Notes: a model not told the origin generated them from the sequence alone. A stretch of 64,000 bases of DNA from Holophagales bacterium (GCA_016719485.1 JADJZB010000033.1:22339-86338), one strand, 5' to 3'; counted from the stretch's first letter, positions 1-11,954 are shown. Numbers and translations: made by a program.

Positions 1-561
1 ATCGTCGTCGCCGACGTCTGCGGCAAGGGCATGGCGGCGTCGATCCTGGCGGCGTCGGTCCAGTCGGCGTTCCAGGCGTGGGCGGCCGAGCACTTTCCGC
101 CCGACCGGGTCTGCGCGCGCCTGAACGACCTCGTCCACCGCCGGACGAGCCCGGAGAAGTTCGTCACGTTCATCGCGACGCTCTACGACCCGGAGACGGG
201 GTCCGTCGTCTATTCGAATGCGGGCCACAATCCCGGCATCGTTCTACGGGCCGCGGGAGGGCACGAGCTCCTTTCGGCGCAGGGGCCGCCCCTCGGGCTC
301 TTTCCGGGGCAGGCCTACGGCTCCGGCGCGCTGACTCTCGAGCGGGGGGATCTCCTCGTCCTCTACACGGACGGCATCACCGAGGCCGCCAACCCCGACG
401 ACGACGAGTTCGGCCTGGAACGACTCGTCGAGCTGGTCCGCGGCGTCTCGTCGCGACCCCTCGGCGAGATCGAGGAGTCGCTCGGTGCGGCCCTGGCGAC
501 GTTCGCCGCCGGCGTGCCGTTCCACGACGACAGGACCGTCGTTCTCCTGCGTCGGCTCTAG
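1..561 (+). CDS. SpoIIE/PP2C-type serine phosphatase, C-terminal part
   Basis: The reading frame is open from the first base, so the N-terminus lies outside the window; 186 codons remain. The visible part is a PPM/SpoIIE phosphatase domain. An aspartate followed by CGKGM near residue 5 is the metal-binding block, then comes SNAGHNP, then LYTDGITEA, and last HDDRT close to the C-terminus. All are standard positions for the metal-coordinating aspartates of this fold. In known relatives such domains dephosphorylate anti-sigma-factor antagonists or act as the output of response regulators; the input domain of this one cannot be seen. The gene converges on the M14 peptidase gene with a 17-nt gap. 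Confidence 0.9.
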   Translation: MVVADVCGKGMAASILAASVQSAFQAWAAEHFPPDRVCARLNDLVHRRTSPEKFVTFIATLYDPETGSVVYSNAGHNPGIVLRAAGGHELLSAQGPPLGLFPGQAYGSGALTLERGDLLVLYTDGITEAANPDDDEFGLERLVELVRGVSSRPLGEIEESLGAALATFAAGVPFHDDRTVVLLRRL

Positions 562-578
562 CCCCGGAGCAATTCCGT

Positions 579-3289
579 CTAGGGGCCCTTCGACTCGAGC
601 GACGGGCCGATCAGGACCGCGTTCAGGAAGACGGTCTCGGAGCCGCGCCAGACGCCCCTGAAGACCGGGTCGGCGGCGAAGGTGACGACACGCCCCTGGC
701 CCGACTCCTCGAGCTGGACGACGGCGGCCCCTTTCCACCTCTCGAGCGCCTCCTTCCAGCCGAAGCCGGAGAGGAGCGGGTCGTCGGGCGCGACGGTGAC
801 GACGTTCGCCCTCGCCTCGGGGAGGCGTTGCGGAGGCTCGCCGTCGACGACGAGGAAGGCGGGTGACGCGGCGAGGCCGAAGAGAAGCGGGTGGCCCGGC
901 AGCGCCTGCGTCCTGAGGGCCGCGCCGGGAATCGGAAGCGGCCGGCGCTCGAGGTCGCGCTCGAGGGCGGCCTCCGGGCTCGCGGGAGGGGGCTCGGGCG
1001 TGGACCTGGGCGCGTGCGCGGTGGGGGCTTCGGACACCGGGAGGTCCGGGTCTTCGTCCTCGCCCGGGGCGGGAGGAGGCTCCCACGCCGTCACCTTCGA
1101 GAGGTCGAGCGGCTTCTCCCGAAGAGCTTCCGCGCCGCCCCGGATGGCGACCAGGACGCCACCGCCGTCGACGAAGCGGCGGAGCGTCGCCGCGGACTTC
1201 TCTCCGAGGAGCGCCCTCTGGAAGCGGGCGTTGCCGTGCGGGACGACGAGGGCCGTGACGCCTTCGAAGCGGCCGGCCGCGAGCGACTCGGCCCGCCGGA
1301 GGGTGGGGCGGATGCCGAGGCCGTTCTCGAGAGCGAGGCGCAGGAACGCGACGTTTGCGGGGTCGGCGCCGTCGCCGGACAGCAGGACGACCCGCGGCCG
1401 CTTCAGCGGCAGGAGCGAGGAGGAACCGAACGAGGGGCCTGCGTCGGTCGCGGCGCTGTCGAGAGGAAACGCCCGCCCGCTGGCGCCCGAGACGGTCCGG
1501 CCCACGAGGCCGGAAAGGTCCTGGATCTCCTCGTTTCCCTCGCTTCTCACGACGTACGACCCGGCGGGAGCGGCGAGAGCGCCCGCCCGGGCGTCCCGCG
1601 TCGTGACCGACACCTGCACGCCGGTGGCGGCGAGGGTGGCGGCAACGCGCCGGCTCGCGGCGTCGCTCCCCGGCAGTAGCCAGCCGTAGCGGCCGCCGGC
1701 GGCAGAACCGGTCTCCTCGGGCTTCCAGGGGGCCACGGCGCCCGCGAGCGGCGTGCCCGCGGGCAGTGCGTGCGCCGCCAGGCCGAAGGCGACAGGGAGG
1801 CTCCAGGCCGTGACGTCGTAGAAGCGCTCGTCCTCCTCGACGAGGAGCCTCCGGCGTTCCTCTTCGAGGAACTGCGGCGCGAGGGAGGCCTGCGACTCGA
1901 GGACGACCTCGGCGAAGCGGCCGTGCGCCTGCGCGGTGTCGACGACGAGCGACCCGGCCGGGAGCGTCGCGCCCTTCGACGGGACGTTCGGGAGCGGACG
2001 GGTCGTGACCCCGACCTGGACGTCCTGGAGAGCGAGGAGGGAGGCGAGAGAGGCGAGGCGGGTGCGGTCCTGGCCGCCGGGGAGGACGAAGACACGGTGC
2101 CCCTCGCCGGTTCCCGACCGGAAGAAGCCTTCGTAGTCCGCGAGAATGCGGGCCCTGTTCGCCGCGACGGTCCGGAGGGTGGTCCTCAGGGCCGTCCAGT
2201 GCTTGAGGGAGCGCTCCTTGAGCGTGACGACGCGGCCGTCCTTGCGGCGGTGGGCCAGCCCCCCCTTGCCACCGACCTCGTACGTCATCCCCACCATGCC
2301 GCGGAAGGAAGGCCAGGAGTCGCCGTAGGCGGGGTAGAAGAGGTCGAAGGTCTCCCGGTTGAAGAAGCTCCAGCCCCGGGCGTCGAAGGCCTGGGCGTTC
2401 GCCTTCCCGAAGGTCTCGATCCACGTGCGGGTCGTCTCGGGGACCCGCGGGTGGACCGGCTCGGCCGGCGGAGGAAAGAAGTAGCTCTGGTCGGGGCCCA
2501 TCTCGTGGATGTCCACGTAGACCTGGGGCGGGAGCGCGCGGAGAGCGGCGAGGCGCGCGCGGGTCTCGGGCTGCGTCGCCCAGGCCCAGTCCCGGTTGAG
2601 GTCGACGCCGAAGTGGTTCGTCCGTCCGGAGGGCCAGGGCGGGTCGTTCTCGAGGGCGTACGGGTCGGGGTCGGGCTCGTCTCCGGCCACGGAGCGCCAG
2701 AAGGCGACGTGCCGCTCGTGCCCGTCGGGGTTGGCGCACGGGTCGACGACGACGACGAGCGAGGAGAGGAGCTCCTCGATCCCCGGCTCGCGCGACGCGG
2801 CGAGCGTGTAGAGGAGGGCGGCGCAGGCTTCGGGGCCCGCGGTCTCGTTGCCGTGGATGCCACAGGCGATCCAGACGACGGCGGGCGAACGCTCGACGAT
2901 GGCGCGAGCCGCCTCGCGCGAGGTCCCGCGCGGGTCGCCCAGGCTCTTCAACCCGGCCGCGATGGCGTCGAGGCGGGCGAGGTTCTCCGGGCTCGATACG
3001 GCGACGCGCAGCAGAGCTCGCCCCTCCGGCGTCGTGCCGTAGCTGACGGCCGAGACGCGCGGCGATGCGGCCTGGAGGGCGTTCACGTAGCGGACGAGGG
3101 CGTCGTGCGTCGTGAGGGCGTCGCCGATCCGGTGGCCGAGGACGGCGACCGGAGGCGGGACTTTCGGGTCGCGCTCGGTTTCCGAGAGGACGGGCCCCGA
3201 GGAGCCGCCGCGCGTCGAGAAGACCGGGTCGTCCGGAGCGGCAGCGAGCGCCCCCGGGGAGAGGACGAGGAACGCGGCGAGGAGAAGCT

Positions 3290-3293
<4 letters not shown>
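579..3293 (-). CDS. Secreted M14-family zinc carboxypeptidase with a C-terminal amidotransferase-like domain
   Basis: This 904-residue protein starts with a short signal peptide (MKLLLAAFLVLSPGALA). The peptidase domain covers about residues 45-400. The HGNE block supplies the first zinc His and Glu, LNRDW the substrate-binding Arg, DIHEMG the third zinc ligand, and TYEVGG probably the catalytic Glu. The second half resembles a class I amidotransferase/ThuA-like fold, with LVVPHGNA and then a GGGVLVAI block, and lacks an obvious catalytic Cys. A Pro/Glu-rich linker precedes the last ~130 residues. The likely role is peptide or cell-wall peptide trimming outside the cytoplasm. The start ATG overlaps the stop of the upstream response-regulator gene by 4 nt (ATGA), so the peptidase is probably made from the same transcript as the two-component pair. 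Confidence 0.88.
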
Positions 3294-4674
<1,381 letters not shown>

Positions 4675-4678
<4 letters not shown>

Positions 4679-7425
4679 GTCGCTGCGGGGAGGCTCACCG
4701 TGAACCGGGCGCCCTGCCCCGGGGAGGAATCGACCGAGAACGAGCCTCCGTGCGCGCGAATGATATCCCCTGCGATCGCCAGGCCGAGGCCCACGCCCCC
4801 CTGACGACCCTTCGTCGTGTGGAACGGGTCGAAGACCTTTTCCTGCTCCTCCCGCGCGAGGCCGGGGCCGTCGTCGTCGACGGTGAAGAGGACGTTTCCG
4901 CCAGCGGCGGCTGCGGCGATCCTCACGAGGCCCGGGCCGACACGCCCGTCTTTCGGGAGGGCCACGGCGTCGAGCGCGTTCTTCAGGAGGTTCACGAGGA
5001 CCTGCACGAGGGCGTCCCCGTGCCCGAGGACACGGGGCAGCGATGCCGGGAGATCGACGTCGAGCGTCACGCGCCGGCCCTTCACCTCGTCCTCGAGGGC
5101 CTGGCAGCATTCCCGCACGAGGTCGGCCGGGTCCAGCGATGCCATCTCGCGCGGGCGGCCCCGGGCCAGGTCGAGCAGGCTCCCGACGAGACGCGCGGCA
5201 CGGAAGGCCTGACGTTCGATCTTCTCGACGATGGGCCGCCGGGGGTCGTCGGCCGGGGTCTCGTCGAGGAGGAGCCGCGCGAAGCTCGCGACCCCCGTGA
5301 GCGGCGTGTTGACCTCGTGCGCGACGCCGGCGGAGAGGTTCGAGAGCGCCGAGAGGCGGTCCCTCTCCGCGAGGCTCTTCTCGAGGCGGGCCAGCTCGGT
5401 GGAGTCGGAGAGGACCCAGACCCGCGCGGGCGAGCCCTCGCGCGCACCGGGGAACGGGGAGACCGCGACGTCGAGGACGCGCGACTGCTGGCCGAGCGTG
5501 ACCTCGACGCGCGCCGGGGCGTGAACGGAACGCACCGCCTCCGGGAGGACGTCCTCGGCGCGGCGGCCGGCGAGGTTCCCAAGGCCGTCGGCGAAGAGCC
5601 TCTCGAACGCGGGGTTCACGGACGAGATCCGGCCCTGCTCGTCGGTGACCACGATCGCCGCCGGCGAGCCCGTGACGACGTCCTCGTGGAACTCCTTCAG
5701 GCGGCGGTACTGCTCGGCCTGCGCCTCCAGCTCGCCGTAGAGGCGCGCGTGGTCGACGGCGAGCGCCGCGGAGGCGAGGACGGTCTCGAGAAGCTCGATG
5801 TCCTCTCCCGAGAGCGGGTCGCGCCCTCCCCGGTCCGCGACGGCGAAGAGGCCGAGGAGGCGGCCCGAGAGGGCGAGCGGAGCGATCGTCCGGAAGCCGG
5901 CCCGGCGCATCCTGGCGACGGCGGCCGTAGGACGCTCGTTGAAGGTGAGGCGCGAGAGGCGGGTCGTCTTCTTCGTCGCCTCGGAGGGGAGGTCCAGCGG
6001 TGGCAGGGGGTCGCCGCCGTCCAGTGACGTGGCGTCGAGGCGGCCGTCGGGAAGCGCCAGGAGGAGCGTCGCCCGTGGCACGCCGAGCCCGCTCATGACG
6101 CGCTCGGAAAGGAGCGGCCCGAGCTCGGCGAGGCGGCGAGGGCGCGAGAGGTCGCGGACGAGCGAGAGGAGGCCTTCGCGGTCCCCGAATCGTTCGCCGT
6201 ACTGGACGCGGGCGAGGGCCGTCGAAAGGCCCCTGCGGACCGGGAAGAACGTGAGGGCGATGAGGAGCCCCGCGCCCACCTCTACGAGCCCGCGGCCGTA
6301 GGGAATTCCCGGCAGGACGTCGCCGAGGTCGACCACCTGTGCGAGCGAGAAGAGTCCTGCGCCGAGGAACGCCGCGCCGAGGAGCGCGACGGTCTCCCGC
6401 GTCAGGATCTCGACGTCCCAGAGCCGGTAGCGGGTCAGGGCGGCGAGGAAAGCGGCCGGCACGAGGACGAGCGGAACGATGGAGAAGCTGGAGACGACGG
6501 GGATCGGCCCCCCGACGAGGCGAGGCAGGAGGTCGAGAAGGACGACGGGGAGAAGACCACCCGCGGTCCCGGCGAGGAGGAAACGGACCTGCTTCTCGGC
6601 GAGGAGATCGAGCCGGCGCGTTGCGAGAGAGACGAGGCGGGCGACCGCGAGGGAGACGCCCAGGAGGAGGGCGGCCTGCTGGAGTCGGTCCAGGCGGAGG
6701 ACGAGGGGGGTGGCGTCGACGTCGGGAGCGGGCGGGTTCAGGTACGTCGCGAGGGCGAGGAGGGCGAGGGCGAAGGCGGGGACGAAGAAGAGCGCGCCGG
6801 GAATGCGCATTGCCCGGCGGGGGAAGCGAAAGACGAACGCCAGCAGGAACGCCGGCAGGAAGGCGCGGGCGGCGTCTTCCAGCAGCGTCGTCGCCCTGAA
6901 AATCGCGTCGTAAGGCGGGGCTGGCGTGATGACGAAGACGGCCGCCGCCGTGAACGCGAAGCCTGCGAACAGGAAGTGGCTGGTCGGGTCGGCCTCGTGT
7001 GGTGCGGTCCTCAGGACGACGCCCGTCGTGACGAGGAAGGCGGCGCCCACGAACAGGAGGAGAAGGTAGCGCGTGTCCCACGGAGACGGCCCGATGCGCC
7101 CCTTCAGACGTACCGGCTGTCCGTCGCGCAGGACCGTCAGCTCGCGTTCTCCCCTCTCCATGGCACCTACCGGATCGGGAAGGGCCCGGGCCTCCTCACC
7201 GTCCACGAGAAGGAGGAGGTCACCCGGCCTGAGCCCGGCGGATTCGGCCATTCCCGCGACCCGAACCCTGAACCCGCTTTCTTCCGGCGTCAGGAGGATG
7301 CCCGACTGTCCCGTGGTGGCGACCTTCCTCGCTGCGGAGATGCCCATCGGAACCAGCAGGGCGAAGAAAGCCCCGAGCAACCCCCATCGGAGGAGCACGA
7401 CGGCCCGCCTGCGCGATTCCCTCAT
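4675..7425 (-). CDS. Membrane sensor histidine kinase with PDZ, multi-TM, GAF and PAS domains
   Basis: The ATG at 7425 gives 916 residues. One transmembrane helix (about 10-30) is followed by a PDZ-like domain (about 45-105). Eight or nine more hydrophobic segments follow to about residue 375, then a GAF-like domain (about 420-570), a PAS domain (about 590-680), HisKA with the phospho-acceptor H703 in VAHEVNTPL, and HATPase_c with the N box (VNLLKNALDA), DDGPGL and GVGLGLAI. A longer frame starts 25 codons upstream, but that extension is Cys/His-rich and precedes the natural first helix, so I reject it. An extracytoplasmic PDZ on a kinase suggests sensing of protein ends or envelope stress; this is inference. 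The stop overlaps the regulator start by 4 nt. Confidence 0.9.
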
Positions 7426-7439
7426 TCCGGCTTGGCACA

Positions 7440-7455
7440 GGCAAATCGAATGCCA
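7440..7455 (-). promoter_or_regulatory. Candidate sigma-54 (-24/-12) promoter
   Basis: On the minus strand TGGCATTCGATTTGCC has GG and GC separated by ten bases and matches the TGGCA-N5-TTGC pattern of sigma-54 promoters. It lies 14 nt before the kinase start, so transcription would begin within a few bases of the ATG. Its place in front of an operon for a sigma-54 activator suggests self-activation. The very short leader counts against it. Confidence 0.4.
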
Positions 7456-7560
7456 GCGATCCGGTTCGTTGGAGTGGCGAAAGTGGCCCTTTTTGAACAA
7501 GTTATCGACGTTCGAGGACCGAACGCGTCTATTTGTCCCGGGGAAATTGAATCGAAATCC

Positions 7561-7578
7561 AAAAAAACCCGGATGGGT
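7561..7578 (-). terminator. Weak intrinsic terminator-like element after the barrel gene
   Basis: Read on the minus strand, a 4-bp stem (ACCC/GGGT) overlaps the stop codon of the gene at 7578 and is followed by seven T residues. The stem is short, so termination would be weak. Confidence 0.3.
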
Positions 7579-9518
7579 CAGAACGAGAGCGAAAGGCCTC
7601 CGGCCAACTGTCGGTTCTGTCTAGGGTCCCCGTCTCCCTCCTGCCGGCTCCCCGTCGCGACCGAGAAGAGCGCCTGCCAGCGGGAACCGGCGGCGCGGAG
7701 GATAGGAACCGGGATCACCTGGGCGAGGGTCACGTCGACCGACCTGCGGCCGTTGCGGTACACGTCTGCCGTGCGGCCCAGCTCCTGCTCGAGGAGGCGG
7801 TAGCGGATAGAGACCGACGTGCCGCTCGGCAGGACGTCGATGCGGGCGCTCGAGACCCAGTAGCGGGCGTCGTTCGAGGTCGTTCCGGCGACCGTCCCCC
7901 CTCCCCGGACCTGACCGCCAAGAAGCGCGAGGCGCGCCGAGACGTTCTCCCGGATTGCGAACGTCAGTGAGCCGGAGGCTTCATCGGCCACGTCGCCCGG
8001 GAAGAGGTAGAGGGCGTCGACGCGGTCGATGACGTCGGTGTCGAGCAGGAGCTGGAATGCCTCCGAAATCTCCCGGCGGCTCGCTTCGAGCTCGAGCCGC
8101 CCGGTGCCGTGGCTCTCGAACCGCGCGCCGGCCCGGTAGAGCGCCCGGGTGGCCCGGACGAGGTCGGCGTCGTCGACTCCGATAATCCCGGAAACGAACA
8201 CGCCTGTCTCTTTCTGTTCGAAGCGGCGCGAGGCGAACCCGTAGACGGTCAGGCCCGCGAGCGCCTCGACGGAGAGCGTGAGCTCGGGAGTCACGCCGCG
8301 GGAACCGACGGAATAGTCTCCGGTGCCTCCGGCCTCGACGAGGAGGGCGTCGAGGAGCCGGATTCCGGCGACGCCGCCCAGCCGCGCCTCGCGCTCGGGA
8401 CGCGGCGCGGCCGAGGATGCGCCGGGGGTTCCGTTCGTGACGTCCGACCTGTAGCCGACGTGAACCCTCACGAAGCGTCCCTCGCCCAGCTCGCTCCGAT
8501 ACCCCGCATCGACCTCGAGGGCGCTTCCCTCCGAGCGGAAGAGCGCCTTCGGGAGCGCGGCGGGCTCGAGGTTCCGGTGCGTCAGGAGCCGGGCGGAGAC
8601 GGAGGCGCGGGAGCCGTTGGTCCGGCTCGCGGCCCAGTCGACCGAGTGGGCGTCGAGCCGGGCGTCGGCGTTCTCGAGGCCCGGTATCTCGCTCCTCCGG
8701 CTGGAGACGCGAATGGACTGTCCTTCGACCGGAAGGACGTCGATGGATACGCTGGAGGCGCCGCCGACCTGCTGACCCTCTTCGGACATCACGCGGTCGT
8801 ACCCGCCCGTAACTCCCCACTTGACGCCCCCGCCGAGGCTGCCGCGAACGTCGAGCGACGTCTGGGAGCGGGCTCCCGCCCCGTCCGCAGCGAAGCCCTG
8901 CAGCGACGCGACGGAACCCCGGACCGGCAAGGGAATGACCTGCGAGGCGGAGTTCGACGTGGCGACGGCCGACGCCGGGGACGGAGCCGCCGTGGGAGAG
9001 CCCTCGGCGAAGCCCTCGTCCCTGAGGACGTCCCCGCCGATGGACGCCCGGGCCGCCCACGGGTCCAGTGCTCCACCAGGTCCGGCCGGGAGGACTCCCT
9101 GTCGATCGCGGTCGAGCTCGAGGCGGACGAAGGACAGCCTGTCGGACGACGATCGATGGAGGACCTGCGCGGACGCAGACCGGAACCCCGGCACAGCCGC
9201 GAGGACCGAGTAGACCCCCGGCGCCGCATCAGAAAGGCAGAAGGTACCCTCGGCGTCGGTCTTCAGGATCCGCACCACGGATGCCGCCGCTCCCGTGAGC
9301 CCCCGGACGACGAGGGAGACTCCGGCGAGCGGGACGCCGTTGGCGCTCAGGACGCCCGAAAGGGGGGCGGTGGGTCCTGGAACGTCGCGGGGCGCGCCCA
9401 GCGCCGGTGCGGCGAGGAGTGCCACAAAACATCCGGCGAGCACGGCCGGGCGATGGGCCTTGGCGGAGCGCCTCAAATACAGGACTCCGACCCTCGAAAG
9501 GGCGTCCTCTCTCATCAT
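7578..9518 (-). CDS. Outer-membrane beta-barrel protein with N-terminal CarboxypepD_reg-like domain
   Basis: This 646-residue protein has a signal peptide at about residues 25-42 (ending APALG). An Ig-like carboxypeptidase-regulatory domain follows at about 50-120, with the usual SGVLSANGVPLAGVSL start and a GTFCLSDAAPGVYSV strand. After a low-complexity linker come about 450 residues of alternating hydrophobic/polar strands ending in ...SLSF. A C-terminal Phe is the normal outer-membrane barrel signal. No TonB box or plug is evident, so it is not a clear TonB-dependent receptor; a transport or structural role is open. Two start ATGs stand in tandem (9518 and 9515) and the choice is not decided by a ribosome-binding site. 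Confidence 0.72.
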   Translation of the reverse strand: MMREDALSRVGVLYLRRSAKAHRPAVLAGCFVALLAAPALGAPRDVPGPTAPLSGVLSANGVPLAGVSLVVRGLTGAAASVVRILKTDAEGTFCLSDAAPGVYSVLAAVPGFRSASAQVLHRSSSDRLSFVRLELDRDRQGVLPAGPGGALDPWAARASIGGDVLRDEGFAEGSPTAAPSPASAVATSNSASQVIPLPVRGSVASLQGFAADGAGARSQTSLDVRGSLGGGVKWGVTGGYDRVMSEEGQQVGGASSVSIDVLPVEGQSIRVSSRRSEIPGLENADARLDAHSVDWAASRTNGSRASVSARLLTHRNLEPAALPKALFRSEGSALEVDAGYRSELGEGRFVRVHVGYRSDVTNGTPGASSAAPRPEREARLGGVAGIRLLDALLVEAGGTGDYSVGSRGVTPELTLSVEALAGLTVYGFASRRFEQKETGVFVSGIIGVDDADLVRATRALYRAGARFESHGTGRLELEASRREISEAFQLLLDTDVIDRVDALYLFPGDVADEASGSLTFAIRENVSARLALLGGQVRGGGTVAGTTSNDARYWVSSARIDVLPSGTSVSIRYRLLEQELGRTADVYRNGRRSVDVTLAQVIPVPILRAAGSRWQALFSVATGSRQEGDGDPRQNRQLAGGLSLSF

Positions 9519-9573
9519 GGGTCGCTGATCGGCTCCACGTCAACTGGAACTTCGACGGGAGACCGGATCGCGG

Positions 9574-10488
9574 TCAGGACTGGGCCGGGCCCATCCCCAG
9601 GACCATGCGGACCGTGTGCCGGGCGATCGACGGGTTCTCCTTCAGGCGGCGGAGGGAGTAGGCGTACCAGTCCCGCCCGTAGGGCACGTAGACGCGGAGG
9701 CGGTGGCCGGCCTGGAGGATCGTCCGCCTGAGAAGCGGGTCGACGCCGAGGAGCATCTGGAACTCGTACTGCTCGGGCCTCAGCTTCAGCCGGTCGATCG
9801 TGGCGAGCGCCTTCTGCACGCAGGCTTCGTCGTGCGTCGCGATGCCGGCGTAGCAGCCTGCCGACAGGTGCTTGTCGACGATGGCCGCGAAATTCTCGAT
9901 GACGACCTGGCGGTCCTTGTAGGCGATGTCGCGCGGCTCGACGTAGATCCCCTTGCAGATGCGCACGTTCATCCCGGCGGCGACGAGCCGGTCCATGTCG
10001 GCGAGCGTCCGGCGCATGTAGGCCTGGACGACGACGCCGACGCCGGGGAACTCCTCCTTCAGGTCGAGGACGAGCTGGAGGGTCTTCTCCGTGTAGGGAG
10101 AGTCCTCCATGTCGATGCGGACGAACGTCCCCGACGAGGCCGCCTTGCGGCAGATCGCCCGGCAGTTCTCTCGCGCGAGCTGCGGGTCGATGGAAAGCCC
10201 GACGGCCGTCGGCTTGATGGAGACGTTGGCATCGAGCCGGGCGGCGACGATCGTGTCGAGGACCCGGAGGTACTCGTCGCGCGTCTGCTCGGTCTGCTCG
10301 CGCCGCGTGACGCTCTCGCCCAGGACGTCGATGGTGGCCATCGCGCCCTCGGTCGAGAGCTCGCGCACGGTGCGGACGGCGTCGTCGAGCGTTTCGCCCG
10401 CGACGTAGCGCCGGGCGAATTTCCTGACGACGGCCTTCGGGACGAACGGCAGCGTGCCGACGACGAGACGATCGAAGAGTGAGCTCAT
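9574..10488 (-). CDS. Proline dehydrogenase (FAD-dependent, monofunctional)
   Basis: This 304-residue protein oxidises proline to pyrroline-5-carboxylate with FAD, the first step of proline breakdown. The single-domain length fits the monofunctional bacterial type, as opposed to the bifunctional PutA. Recognisable blocks are SIKPTAVGL, FVRIDMEDSPYTEKTL, VQAYMRRT, RICKGIY and the C-terminal YVPYGRDWYAYSLRRLKE, the flavin- and substrate-binding segment. Its start ATG overlaps the stop of the ComF-like gene by 4 nt (ATGA). No pyrroline-5-carboxylate dehydrogenase is present in the window. Confidence 0.93.
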   Translation of the reverse strand: MSSLFDRLVVGTLPFVPKAVVRKFARRYVAGETLDDAVRTVRELSTEGAMATIDVLGESVTRREQTEQTRDEYLRVLDTIVAARLDANVSIKPTAVGLSIDPQLARENCRAICRKAASSGTFVRIDMEDSPYTEKTLQLVLDLKEEFPGVGVVVQAYMRRTLADMDRLVAAGMNVRICKGIYVEPRDIAYKDRQVVIENFAAIVDKHLSAGCYAGIATHDEACVQKALATIDRLKLRPEQYEFQMLLGVDPLLRRTILQAGHRLRVYVPYGRDWYAYSLRRLKENPSIARHTVRMVLGMGPAQS

Positions 10489-11300
10489 GTGGACTCCGGG
10501 TGGGTGTGGTGCAGCTGCCCGGCCTCGGGAGTCCGGGCCAGGACGAGGAGGTCGATGCGAGCGGCTCCCGCCGCGCCCAGGGTGCGGGCGGCTTCGAAGG
10601 CGGTGGCGCCGGTGGTCATGACGTCGTCGACGAGGAGGAGGCGTGCGCCTCGGGCGGCTCGCGAGGAGGCGAACGCACCGAGGACGTTTCCGCGGCGTCG
10701 GGCGGCCGGGACGGTCGACTGGGGTGGCGCCTCGAGGACGCGCGAGAGGAGAGCGAGAAGGGGCCGGTCGAGCCGCCGCGCCACCTCCTCTGCCAGGAGA
10801 GCGCCCGGGTCGTAGCCCCGGTCCCTGTTCCTGCGGGCAGTGGAGGGAATCGGGACGACGGCCTGGCAGTCCTGGTCCAGACCGCGCGTCCGCGCCGCCT
10901 CCGCCATCAGGGCTCCGGCGGGCGCGGCGAGGATGTCGTGGCCCCGGAACTTCAGGGCGTGGACGAGGCGCCGGGTGACGCCCTCGTATCGTGCGACGGC
11001 GGCCGCGCGCGAAACGGGGGGGGCGCTTTCGAGGCAGCCGTGGCAGAGGGGAGCCGAGGAAGGGAGGGCGCAGGTCTGGCAGGCGTCGTTGCCGTCGATG
11101 AGGGGAAGCGCCCGCCAGCACGCGCGGCAGAGGCCGCCTCCGCCGACACCGCGCCGGGCGGCGCCGCAGGAGGCACAGCACGACGGGAAGAGGAATTGGA
11201 GGAGGACCCGCCCGGGCAGGAGGGACTCGGTCCCGAAGGCGCCCGCCACATCCGGGATTCTAGACGACGAAGGGCGCGCCTCCGTAAGCCGGACATGCAC
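10485..11300 (-). CDS. comF: ComF-family phosphoribosyltransferase-like protein
   Basis: About 271 residues. The N-terminal third has four cysteine pairs (CCASC, CRAC, CQTC, CHGC) arranged as a double zinc ribbon. The C-terminal part is a PRTase fold with the PRPP loop LLLVDDVMTTGAT and the upstream VVPIPSTARRNRDRGY block. ComF proteins are needed for DNA uptake in naturally competent bacteria; their enzymatic role is unsettled. The outermost start is a GTG at 11300, and a start ~20 codons later is also possible because family members usually begin shortly before the first Cys pair. It is translationally coupled to proline dehydrogenase by a 4-nt overlap, an unusual partner. Confidence 0.85.
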   Translation of the reverse strand: MHVRLTEARPSSSRIPDVAGAFGTESLLPGRVLLQFLFPSCCASCGAARRGVGGGGLCRACWRALPLIDGNDACQTCALPSSAPLCHGCLESAPPVSRAAAVARYEGVTRRLVHALKFRGHDILAAPAGALMAEAARTRGLDQDCQAVVPIPSTARRNRDRGYDPGALLAEEVARRLDRPLLALLSRVLEAPPQSTVPAARRRGNVLGAFASSRAARGARLLLVDDVMTTGATAFEAARTLGAAGAARIDLLVLARTPEAGQLHHTHPEST

Positions 11301-11301
11301 A

Positions 11302-11331
11302 TTGACGCCCCTTTCAGCGTCCCTCTATCCT
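11302..11331 (+). promoter_or_regulatory. Candidate sigma-70 promoter for the small barrel gene
   Basis: TTGACG, an 18-nt spacer and TATCCT. The -10 box ends nine bases before the ATG at 11340, so the message would be leaderless or nearly so. The element also sits next to the divergent ComF-like start. Confidence 0.35.
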
Positions 11332-11339
11332 GCTGCAGG

Positions 11340-11909
11340 ATGAAAGCCCCTCGCCCGCCGCGCCTCGCGCGAGCGCTCCTCCTTTCCGCCCTCGTCGTCG
11401 CGTCCGCCACCCTGAGCTCTTCCGCCGCCGCCCAGACGTTCGCCGTCGGGGTAGGAGGGGGAATCCTCAACGACACGGGGTCCGCCGAGAACCTGGACAA
11501 CTTCTCCACCGCCGCCGGGTACGGCTTCGTCGAGATGAAGCTCGACCCGGGGGTCCTCATGCAGGCGCGCTACACGCGCATGCAGCTGCCGCCGACGGCC
11601 GAGAACGGCCCGGACATCGACGTCGACGCGGCGACGCTGACGATCGCCTATCTCTTCAAGGAGGACTGGTGGCAGGCCGGCTTCGTGGCGGGCGGAGGGG
11701 GGTACTTCCTTCGTCCGAAGACTCCCGGCGCCGGGCAGGTCGAGACCGATCCCGAGGAGTCCGTGTTCGGCCTGAACGGTGGACTGCTCACCGTCTTCAC
11801 GGTGAATCGCAGCATCGACATACGGCTGGAGGCTGTCGGACACCTCATCCGGGATATGTCGCGCCGGAAGCCGGTCATCGTCTCCGCGGCCGTCGCCTGG
11901 AGGTTCTGA
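11340..11909 (+). CDS. Small outer-membrane beta-barrel protein
   Basis: A 189-residue protein with a signal peptide ending near residue 30 (SSSAAAQ). The mature part has alternating strands typical of eight-stranded barrels such as OmpX/OmpW-like porins, with aromatic girdle residues and a C-terminal AWRF. The terminal Phe supports outer-membrane insertion. The start ATG follows CTGCAGG, a modest ribosome-binding site. It stands alone between divergent comF and the convergent Lrp gene, and a strong hairpin follows the stop. The exact family is not recognised. Confidence 0.75.
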   Translation: MKAPRPPRLARALLLSALVVASATLSSSAAAQTFAVGVGGGILNDTGSAENLDNFSTAAGYGFVEMKLDPGVLMQARYTRMQLPPTAENGPDIDVDAATLTIAYLFKEDWWQAGFVAGGGGYFLRPKTPGAGQVETDPEESVFGLNGGLLTVFTVNRSIDIRLEAVGHLIRDMSRRKPVIVSAAVAWRF

Positions 11910-11923
11910 CGGAAATGGCGGGG

Positions 11924-11954
11924 TTCCCGCCCGACCTCTGGGGTCGGGCGGGAA
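11924..11954. terminator. Strong hairpin between convergent genes
   Basis: A perfect 13-bp stem (TTCCCGCCCGACC with its complement) closes a 5-nt loop 14 nt after the barrel gene. There is no T-tract on either side. It probably stops or stabilises transcripts of the plus-strand gene. Confidence 0.55.
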
